A stretch of DNA of 64,000 nucleotides, from NCBI RefSeq assembly GCF_010015445.1, contig NC_053119.1:21847050-21911049 (forward strand), in the 5' to 3' direction. This document shows positions 49,783 through 61,391 of this stretch, in pieces. How positions within the stretch are numbered: the stretch's first letter is position 1; every line of letters begins with the position of its first letter. This DNA comes from Perca fluviatilis (taxonomy: Eukaryota > Chordata > Actinopteri > Perciformes > Percidae). Made by a program: the position numbers and the translations under genes. The notes under the pieces are model-generated. The model was given only the letters and a program-made list of their open reading frames with translations. It did no database searches and was not told where the DNA came from.

Positions 49783-52700
49783 CGGGAGAAGCAAAGGAAC
49801 AAAGAAGGAGACTGCACAAATCCTCGCTGAGAGGACGCCGACATAAATACAGAGCCAACTGCAACACTTCACCTAAAATATGTGTCAAGATAATTTCATG
49901 TTGCCTTAAACAAAATATAATTCAGGGTGCTTACATGTCACATTTTATAACTGGTCACAAATTGTTTGCAGGAGCATGAATCTGCAAAGCTGCACAACCA
50001 CTGCAAAGTGGTCAACACATACTGTGGCTCCTGCATTGAGCGAAAGCTGTACATTTGCTGGGATACATCATAAGTCGTCATATGGCTGTCAAACTCTAAA
50101 TGACCTTAAAGTGTAACTTGATACTTTCTAGCAGTATTTCACTGCCTAATTGCACCTGTAACCACGCCTATCAGCGATGTCATGCTGTACTGGCACACCC
50201 TGGATTGTACCTTTACATTCCTGCAGCAAGTTGAAGGGTTTAAGGTGCTCTTTAAGGCAACTCAAAGCGATAAGAGCAGCTTCCTTTGACCATATTATTA
50301 AGATCAAATCTGCACTTCCCAACAAGCATTTATAGTTTCCACATGCTAGCCTATCCCAGTAGCATGTTTTAAGTACAGATGGGAAACAAAGCTGGCCTTA
50401 GAATCTGAAAATGTATGTGACTCAATACAACAGGACCAAAGCCACTCATGCAGGATTGTTACCCATAAGCCTATATAGTTGCCCTTGGAATAGCATGTTG
50501 ATATCACTGATCAGGTCATATTACTGCAGACACTGGCAAAAGTGGCAAACAGGTACTCTCCTTGTATACTGTAAAAGGCCCCAACCAGTAGTGGTGCTGT
50601 TTATAATGACAAATAATTCAAGTAAAGTGTTACATCAATCTAAACTGGAACAAAACATTAAAGCTGCAACAATTAATAATCTATTGTAAACAAATAAATA
50701 AGTTTCATTTAAAAAAAGAAAATCCTTCAGAAATACAAAAACTAGCCAAAGGAATAAAGAGACACAGCAACAAATGACACAAACTTTATAAGGAGGTATC
50801 TGTGTGCTTTAGTTTGTTTTATGGACAACGATGAAAGCTGAAAAAGAACGGTCCAATGATAACAAAAATTACTGACTATTCTAAGCCTGGAAATATGAAA
50901 ACTCTATCTCCCTGATACCGGCAATGCACCATTATATAATGTTAAATTTAATAGCACCTTATCATAATGAATATCAATATGACCATACATTGCATTTTAA
51001 AGTTGCCATTTTTGTTCATGTGGCTGTTTGCAGAACAACTGGATTAAACCTCAGACTTACTTCCTTTCACAGATATGACGTTAGGATTAAATCCAAAGTG
51101 CCAACCATTTTCGACAACATGATTCATTTTGACAAACCATTGTTTTTGTGACATCTGACAAAAACAATTGAGTGTGCCCAATGGCTTGATTGTACATAAA
51201 GTAAGAACCAGGTGAAGAAAGATGTATAAATGGTAATTACAGTGTAGTTTATAAGCATTTATGCCTGTTTTCCTACGTGATATAGATTACATCATATATT
51301 GTACAATATACTTTATTAAAACTTAAAATAACAATTAATATCTTATGAATAATGCTTCCCACAGTATAAGGCTTATTTTTCAATCATTCTGCATTTTAAG
51401 GCACGTACAGTACTTTTAAGTTTTGAGATATTGTTTTTAAGATGTATTTTTATCTTTTGTTTATAATTTTGTTTACTTTTGTGACAATGTAGATGATTTA
51501 AAATTGTTTATTCTGACAAAGATAAAGCCGTTTTGCATTTCAACTTTAGTAAAAAAAACACATTATCAAAAATAAAAATGAAACATGGTTTGAAAATATT
51601 TTCCTCTGTACAAACTGTATTTACTCATAGAGAGATACGAGAGGTTTGACCAAGAGCACCAGCAAAAATATTAAATAGAATATTCATTAACGAAAACCAG
51701 CTACTTGAAAAATTAAATCATACTGTACAAAGATACACATACAAAATACACCGTCAGTCATGTGTTGCTGTTCATTAAAAGGTCATAATATTAACTCTTA
51801 TACACAAATATACACTTGTGTACTTCGGATACAAGGTGAAGACAGCAATAACAACAAAGAACATTTACTTCACGCCTCATATATGAAATAAATATTTTCT
51901 AGAGTTATGCCTCTACACATATATGGCATTGTTGGACAACACTGTCCTGATTTATAGGTCTTAAATTAGTCTTGACTCAAAATGGGATCCATGTGTTTTT
52001 ACTGAATCCCTTAGTGGAGCAGCATTCTGGTTTTTCTTGATTCTAATCAGCACCATGCCACTGCAGGGCCCATCTGGGTGGGCTGGAGATGGCTAGCCAA
52101 CAGTGGCGCTAGATACCCAGCGTTCACTTCAGGATCTCCTACAGTTTTAGGCTAAAAACACACTCAGTACACACATCTGAAGTCATTTTAGCACACACCA
52201 TGTCTACTCACAGTGACGCGCCCTCAGTGAGGAAGATAAGTGTTGGAGGAAAATGAGTAAGTACTATCGTACCGGCTTCCATGGTCGGCGGTGCCAGGTG
52301 GCAGAGCCTGGGCAGGGCTGCAGGTTGCATTGCTCCATGTCGGGCGGCTTGTCCAGGATGTCGCAGTTGTAGTCGTTTAGCCTCTGGCCGTTAGGCCTTT
52401 GACAAACCACCAGGCGAGTCCTCCTTCCTCCACCGCAGGTCTGGGTACACTGAGGTTCGCAAACAAAAAATTATGTATTCAATTATAATTTAGTGGGACA
52501 TTTCTGAACTGTTTCAGCACTGACTTTATAACACCAGTAACCTAACTAACCTAACTAACCTAACGAACAGTTGTTTCAGACTGAGATTGGACAAATGCCT
52601 GGTTTTTGTATAACAAGTGATAAGAGAGAGACAGACATACAGACAGAGAAGACATAACAGACGATAAGGATGAAACACAAAAGGTGTGTGGGGAAAAAAA

Positions 52701-54973
52701 AGTGGAAGATAATGACAAAAAAATGCATTTCAGACTCTAAATATAACCTCACCTCTCCCCAGACACCGTAGTTCCACAGAGGACAGGGCCCAGAGTCGCA
52801 GCTCTTGGACTCGGCAGGTTTGACCCTCTCATCGCAGTAGCTGTTGCTGCGTCCATCAGCATCCTGACAGACCACCACTCGCCTCTGGAAGCCTCCGGCA
52901 CAGGTACTGGAACACTGCAGAGCACACAGCGTGGCAATGAGGACTACAACACATGCACACACAAAGGTGCAACAGATACTTTGCATGAAAGGCCTAGTAT
53001 GAGTAATTAAACACAATTTCTTAGTTAGATGATTGGTATAGGTGGAATGGACATATATTTTAGTTTTGCCATGTGTAGATTATTAGCTATGTTAAATATT
53101 CTAAACTCAACCTTCTCTTTCTCATTTTTTCTGGAGCTTTTGACTGTATCCTACAGTTCCCCATGCTCAGGTTTTCGGCCAACGTGGATGTGATGTCCTT
53201 AAAGTTGTCAGGAAAAGTTTTGAAAAAATCTAACATCTAACATGCGTGGTCAAGGATTTCACTGAATAAAATACTGTGATTTCAGTGTTTACAAACCAGA
53301 AATATGCAGGCGCACATATACAAAACACACACACAAACACAATACACAACCTGTTATGCTGAATTTACCTGAGTCTGGCCAAGACCGAGTCCAGCTGCAC
53401 TGTTCAAAATTGTCTTCCAAAGATGGAAAACATCAGTCCATGTAGGACAATCTCAAACACTGAACAACACAGCCTTGAACAGAGCAGTAGGTACGCTCTG
53501 CATCCAATTAAAATGACACATCCCCACTGTCACTGGGGGTGAGCACATTCAATGCTCTCTATATATGAGGGAGGACAGCGCAGAGTGAGCCTGAACAGCA
53601 GCACGCTTCCAGTCAAGTTCATTATGTGAGACTGAACAGTGTACTCAGATGAATGCCTCTGCTGGGGAGGACGAATTCACAAAATAGAACAATGTTCGCC
53701 TCATGGCTTTCAGAAAAACAAGATAAAACCCCACAAAACATTTTATCCTTCTAACAAACATAACATTGATCAATAAAATAGAGTTTCACAGTATAATAAC
53801 CAGGTATTTTTGATGGAGTAACAGCCATCTATTAACAGAATTGTGCTTATTAGGGGAATTAAATGAAAAACAGAAACATTACGTGACAAATGTTGTCAAT
53901 TATCATCTAGCAAAGAGCAGATTTTCTCTTTAAAACTACACACTGGGCTCTGTTTTCATGAAACGGTGCATAAGCACAAGTGAAAGCACACACTCGGGGC
54001 GAAAGAGCACATACCATATACTTATATGGCTACGAAGATTTAATCAACTAAAAAGGCCCTCCTGCATCCTACAAGTGGTTTTGGGTGACATTAATATTTA
54101 AAAAAAGAATCATCCATGACTTAAACGCATGCTACCTATGAATAGGTTCTAAGGTCTATTTTGCTAACCTGACTCCGTCAGATGGATTGCTTCGCATTTG
54201 CTCGGCATATCCATCTGGGAACTTTCTGTTGGAGAACTTTTGGGAAGGGGCGGAAATACTGGTTAGCTGATTGGATAAACCATCTGTCTATCACTCTTGC
54301 CGAAACTAAACGGGAGAGCAGAAAAACATCTTTTCCTCCGAGAAAAGTCTCCAGTGCCGTTTTTTGCTCTTCTTTCAATGAAGGAATACTTTCTAATTTG
54401 GATAAAACTTGTGCGATAGCTACGCTCATTTACCCGTGGAAGCTGCCATGTTGTTTAGACTGAACAGTCGCTTCTCGTTGCGTCACACCTAAACTCGCCT
54501 CAAAACCAACGCTGATTGGTTGGTCATTTGGCGAACGGCTCCAAATTTTCTCTATCTCAAGATGCCAAACTGATCTGTGAGTGGAAAACTGGAGCTTGCA
54601 AGATCAGGACGGTCTCATGAGGCTACTATTTTGCACCTCTACCGTGTAAAACCAAAAATAGCTCTTTGCTCTTGTGTTGGTACACAAGGGCAATTTCATG
54701 GCAAAATACATGGCCAAATTAGCACCATGAAAACAAAACTACACACAGGAGACACAACCCCAACTGCACCAATACATCTATTTTGGCACAAGCAGATTCC
54801 TTGCAGATCTGAAAATACCATACACAGTTAAGTGCAAATAATTAATGAACTTGACAAAAAAATATTGTGCCTGCTTTTTACGACCAAGGCCAAGGACATT
54901 AAGATAATTAGGAACCTACCCAGAACCATTTGAGATTGTTCATGGCCAATCAATTTCAGCCTATACACTCACC

Positions 54974-55017
<44 letters not shown>

Positions 55018-58000
55018 CACTCTGCAGTCCCTAGTATGCATTTCAATCTGTCCCTTGGTGCTGTTTGTAAAGTCCTTTACCATGTATGGCCCTCTGCCCT
55101 GGGAAAAGGAAACATCTGCTACCTCCAAGTGAATGTGTTCACAAGAATGTGTTTACAGACAGACACTTACAGGCCTTCATGACATATTATGTATAATGCT
55201 GGCTTTACATAAAAAAAACTAACGAAAGTAAAATGTTGTGTGCCAATAAAAAATATTTATAAGGCTCCATGTGAAGATCTTCATTGGTTTCCTGAACACG
55301 ACAAGTAAATGACGCAACTTCTGACTGGAATTTCTAAACTTATACTACCACAAGACAAAATACTTCTGCATAGCCCTATTTCCCCAAAGATCACATGCTG
55401 AACATACTGCGCCCCAGGGTCCGGTCCTCCACTGGTTGTCTGCTGAGGGCACATTCCAGCTGCTGTGCCCAGGATGGCGTCCTGGGTCCTGGGGATGTTC
55501 GTAGGGCTGATCATTGATACGCTGACGGTGGTAGATAGAAGAGCAGGGTGCAGCGGTACACTCCTGTTCTGTCGCAGGCTTCTCATCCGGGTCGCAGAAA
55601 GACTGGTCCACTGGCTGGTGGTAGTTAGAGCAGACCACCTGCCTGGTGGTTCTTCCAACGCCACAAGTTACTGAACACTGGGACAGGGAAGAGAGTGCCA
55701 AGGTGAGGGAAGAGGACTGTCAATTTCATAAACAAATAATAATTTCAACAATCTTGGAAAATAATAATTATGTTCCTCTAATTTTGACAATTCACTTTGG
55801 TAGAAGTTGAAGGTAGAAGTTTTGTTTAAAGTATGGACTCAACTTTATGGTCTGCATTGCTATGAGAACTGTGTACTAAACTGATGTGATGCTACGTGAT
55901 GTTAGTGGAGATTGCCTGCCCATGAGTCTGTATCTGTGAATACAACATGAGTAGAGATATACAAAATATGACATGAATTTAATGAACTTAAGACTTTGTC
56001 CTCTCTTAATTTGGGCTTATATATTTAAAACGACTTAATTTCACATGAACTCTCGATTAAAAGATCATGAAAAGTATCTGTAGCTCATCCCTGGCTCATT
56101 AACTGCCAGCTAAACAATCCCACCACTGGTCTTTTAGTGACATCATCCAGAGTTTTGGCTCTTGCCATGCTGACATTCACAAGTCAATACTTAACTGTCC
56201 AAGATCATAGCCGTACCAAATGCCCAATTTGTTTCACAGTGATTTTAACATTGGGGGAAGAATAAACTGAGTAATTACTGAAAGTCTCTGAAGTGGATAA
56301 CAGCTGTATTGATTGGACACAGTGTTGGATGTTTTACTCACAGGAGACCACTCCCCGGCACGCCATTGGCCACAGGGGCTGAAGCAGGCGGAGGACTCGG
56401 GGGGCCGGGGCAGAAGGGCGCAGTGTGACTCGTCAGCAACCCCTCCCTGGGCATCTCTGCAGCTGACATAACGCGCCCGCTTCCCCTTGCCACAGGACAC
56501 CGAGCACTGAAGTACATGCAGATACAAGCAAAAGCTGAGATAAATATTTAAATAAATATAAAGATAAATAATTTTTTGTATTGTGTGTTTTTAAAAATGA
56601 TGCCATTAGCTGCATTTTACTTATCCTGACACAACATAATTAGGTAGAGTGCCACTGTTTAGACAATGCACAACACAAATGTTTGCGAAGTGGCAGCCCA
56701 CAATGGTAATGAGAGCATACTATATACTGTATACAATATATATCATGTATCTGTGGGTCTATAGTACCTGTAGTAGACATATAATTACCTAGATATTGTA
56801 TAGTATAAAGTGACATTGGTAAGCTGCAATTATGTAAAATGTCAAGTTACCAAATGGCTCCTTGTTTCTTATAAAAGGATACAAAATCTTTGATTCATGT
56901 TTCTGTGCAGTAAGAATATTTTCTATCACCTCCTGTGAGTTGAGAAGTTTTCCCACCACAATGCAAAACAATACAAGAAAGTTTTTTTTTTTTTTTTTTT
57001 TTTTTTTCTATGATTAAATCTTTCTTTTTTTTAAATTTAGAAATAATCTTGTCAAGCACAATTTGCATTGAATTATTAAACGTGTTTCAAGGAAAATGTT
57101 CTTGATCTGACAAATAGACTTTTGTCTAGGGTTGTTTGTTTGATGCTAGCAAGTTCCTCTGGATTATGCAATTTTTTGCTTGTTTGTAGAGGAGGATTTC
57201 TTGCAGCTCAATAGTACTTCCTGACATCATGATTTCATGTTGTAAGAAATAACAGACATGTCGTAGACTTACATTTCTCAGACTGATAAATGCTTTTCTT
57301 TACTGTTGCTGGTGTCCTGAAATGACTCCCTGATCAACTTTCACCTGCTTACACTCTATAGCTGTACGCCTGCCATCTCAAGGGAAATTTAGTGTCAGTA
57401 GTAAACATTTCTGAGGGGATGAATACCTAATGCAATCAAATGGTTCCAGCTCAAACAGGCATGTTAATATCTCTCTCATATCAATGACTCTCTAAAGAGG
57501 ATGGCAGTTCCGCTGCTTGGGGGCAATGTATGCATGTGTACGTGTGCATGTGGTGTGTGTATTACAGTATGTGTTTGTGTCTGTAAGACCACACTGGCGC
57601 TGGCCTCTTTGACATGTGAGCTCACACTGACTTTCACATTGACAGACGGGGTTCAATCTTAGAAACCGTAGACTTGTGTTTAGATGAAATCTGGTTTTCA
57701 TTTGTGACGAGTAACAATGCAAAGTATCAGAGAGACAGAGGGGCCTCTCAGCCCAGACAGTGGAGCCTGTGTGTGTGTCCGTATATGTGTATGCATGTAA
57801 GTGTGTGTGTAGATTGTAGATGCAGCAGGGGGTAAAAGAGACAATGCCAAAGAGGATCATGGTCCTGTACAATGGAAGAATGTTGGGATATACAATAAAG
57901 TTGAATATGTCAACCTAATATTTGCAAACACACATGCAGAAGACCGATCATTACTGGAGTGTGGTTTTGTTCAATCAAACACACACAGAAACAGAAAAAC

Positions 58001-60766
58001 ACACACACACACATACATGGGAAGATGAACATAACAGTACAAGAATTTGTTTACAATTCAACAAAAACCACATCACTTGTGTATATTCTTTGGACTGTAT
58101 AAGGTAAACCCACAGACGGTAATATGCTCCGATGGACCCAATAAACCCAATTTGTTTCCTTACAGCAGTCCAGGAGCCATATCTCCACTGAGTCAGGAGC
58201 TGAGCGGAGTTGTCAGGACGAGGTGTGCTTTGTACCGGAGAAGCCCAGGGACACGCCGGCATCTCACAGTCCTACAAAAAACAACAATGTGCAAATATAG
58301 TAAAATTATTAATTATTGTGAGTCATACATCACTGCATTGAAACAAAAATATTTCTAAACACACTCCCTTGGATGCAAAGATCCAGGTTGAGGATGTCTC
58401 CAGCTGTAAAAAAGAAAAAAAAATTAAAACCTTTACGTTTATTGTTTAGTTCCATTACCCAAAGCTTGTAGACCCGGCTTATACAATGCCTGTCCATATT
58501 GTGGTGACCTCGATTCCAACAACTGAGACAGATCTGGAGACCGAAATGTTCAACACTCTCTGTCCCCATCCTTGTGTCCGTCAGGGTCTAAGAGCTCTTA
58601 TGTACAAACCACTCAGGTAATGTGTGCTGCAGCCTTATGGTCCGTGTCCACCTTGACACTTATTTGGTTTCCTTACATAAAACATCCAAATAACTGAACG
58701 AATGCGGTCACTCACTGAGCTGTCAAATTTAACCTCAATTATCCACTGGAATCAGATTCTAAGTGACCCTGAAACAAAAAGATGGGGTTGCTAAATCATG
58801 CTTGATTTTAGATCTACATTGCCAAGTTTAAATCGTTGCTCACAAGGAATGGGAGTTGAGAAGCAATGAGTTGGCTCTGCATGTCTTCCTCATCCTCTAA
58901 GCCACTAGTTCTCAAACTGTGGTACAAGTACCACTGGTGGTACGCGAGCTCCCTCTAGGTACGCGGATGGAGTCCCTGACATATTTAAAAAAAATGAAAT
59001 AAATGAATTTAAAAACATAATACTATAGAAATACTACAACATTTCCAATAATAATACTTAAACTATGATCAGTTAAAAGTTAAAAGTGTAATCTTTTTTT
59101 TTTTTCGATATCAGCTTGCTACATAATTACATTCCATGATTAGTTACGAGATGTGTACGCAAGATAGTAAGCAGAGGTAAGATGAATGCAATTGTGGCTC
59201 CAAACTTTAACTATTAGGAAGAGAAGTGTGGATGAGGAGGAACATATTTTGAGCAGCCCTGTTGAAACTATAGTGGACGACCACAAGTGCTAGTCGCTAC
59301 TTAAGCAGTGGCAGTGAAGTCTCCACAGCACCTGCTGGCAGCAAATGATGCAAAACAGTAAGGAGATATGACCCGAGTTACCTCAATTTTGGCTTCAGTT
59401 GGAGTGGGATGGAGGAAGTACAGCGTGGCTGTGACCTATGCCTATGCTACTCTATTTTAACGTGGCCATAATGGTGGTACATGGTGGTAGAGCCTAATAT
59501 TTTCTGAAGTGGTACGTGGTGTAACAAGTTTGAGAAGCAATGTTCTAAGCCACCTAAATTGCTGGATGGTCTAGCAGTTCTTGTGCTCAATAACCCCTTA
59601 GTGATGTTTTAAGGCTCAAAACTCTCTGCAAAAATCAAGCCGGAGATTTAAAGCTGAACTAATCAATATTTTTATATCAACATGGGACCCACTAAGCATT
59701 ATCACCTCACTCTACAGTTCCAGTCAGCTCTACGAAGCATTATAGCATCTCATTGTATTGGTTTATTGGCCCACAACTTTTAGTTTGTTTGGTTCAGTCC
59801 TACGGCTCTCATCGACCTCTGTTCCAGCTGCAGCAGAGTCAAATTTTTTATGTTAAAATGCCGGCCATATTATCTGCCCAGAACATTCACCAGTGTTTAT
59901 GTTGCTACTGTTTACATTTCTCCTGATGCAAATTCAAAAAATGCACTCCAAGGAATGCACTACTGTTTTTCTTTTGTTCTTCTTTCTTCTTCTTGTGTAG
60001 CATAATGGGACTACAACTGCATTTCTTCGTGCAACCCTGTGTTGTATAATGATAATAAATTAACCTTGAACCTATATTAGGGGAGGCATATTCTTATAAC
60101 TGTCCAAGAGGGCCCTGCTTATTGTAAACTTATTGGACACAAAAAAAAACTTTAACCAAGCAAAATTTCCTTATAACCAATTATAATGAGCCTTGTATCT
60201 TGTTTACGTCCTGACCTCAGATGATGTATATAACATCTGCATTCAATCCTGTATAAACCATTTAATGGTGTTTTTCTTTTATAACTTGCATTTTATTTCT
60301 TTACCCCAAGAGCAAATCATAGGCTCCGGTACAAATAAGGGTGAACCTTGAATACTGAACGTTTGGCTATTTGAGCAGTTTGGAGAGTGTATGAGCAGTT
60401 ATTATCACTTTTTTACCTGACTGTCTCTAGGCCTCGCTGCAGCATTGCACTCTCTATCGTCTACTGTGTCACCGTAGTTCCCCGACACACACCTAACAGC
60501 TCTCATCTGGTAACCATGGCCACAGGTCACTGCACACTGAAAGACAAAATCACACACATATATACACACACATGAATACAAAAAGAGAGAAGCTTAGTCA
60601 ACCGCAAGTTATCTCAAACTCTATCTAAGTATGTCAAGGTTGATATCTTAGACGGGGCCTCATTCAAGATTCAGCTCAGCAGAGCCTGGGTAAGACTCTG
60701 ACATGCATGCATGCACGCACGCACGACGCGCACGCACGCACGCACGCACGCCACACACACACACAC

Positions 60767-60800
<34 letters not shown>

Positions 60801-61162
60801 CGGACACATGCATTCACATACACATCAACAGTCTTAACTCGACCCTTTACCCAATTCTTAACTCGCACACGAGGCAATCCGACCACATTCGTGTACAACA
60901 TGAGAGGAAGTGCCACAGGATAGGTTTATTTGAGCAGCAAATTATAATTACACAGGCATTAACGAACCAATATATTCCAGCTCTGTAAATACCACAATCT
61001 GACTTCATACAAACGTATGTGGGAGGCCATTAGATCCATGTATATATGTATATATAAACTATACGTATGTATAAACTAGACTATGAATGGCCAAAGACAA
61101 CCATTCATACATGTTTCATTCAATTTGTGCTTAACCCTACACAGAGATTTGAATGCAAAGGA

Positions 61163-61205
<43 letters not shown>

Positions 61206-61314
61206 CGTGCGCACTGTGGGTCAGGTTTAGTCTGACAGGATATGAGGGCAAAGTGAAAGCACCATGGAGGAAATGGCAGCTGGAGTCAGAGCACACTCGC
61301 AGGTATATCAGGTT

Positions 61315-61391
<77 letters not shown>

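Larger units (their letters stand above)
40031..52272 (-). other. adamts9: adamts9 12.2-kb intron
   Basis: By far the largest intron seen in the gene. It holds the MITE at 45538, a microsatellite at 49690, a G11/A17 stretch at 41336-41408 and a possible plus-strand exon at about 41560-41705. ORFs up to 169 codons (44319-44828, minus) show no domain. Some of 46000-48700 may be conserved non-coding DNA, but this cannot be tested here. Confidence 0.75.
52915..55407 (-). other. adamts9: adamts9 intron, 2.5 kb
   Basis: Contains the RecQ-fragment element (54165-54625) and the AT repeat (54976). A TATATATGAGG word at about 53562 lies in a less AT-rich stretch. No exon is seen. Confidence 0.8.

Noticed and set aside
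52749..52937. Minus-strand ORF overlapping the TSR9 exon
   Set aside because: Out-of-frame shadow of [18 protein letters not shown] exon 52753-52914.
55281..55664. Minus-strand ORF overlapping the TSR8 exon
   Set aside because: Out-of-frame shadow; the 55408-55677 frame has the TSR cysteines and correct phase.
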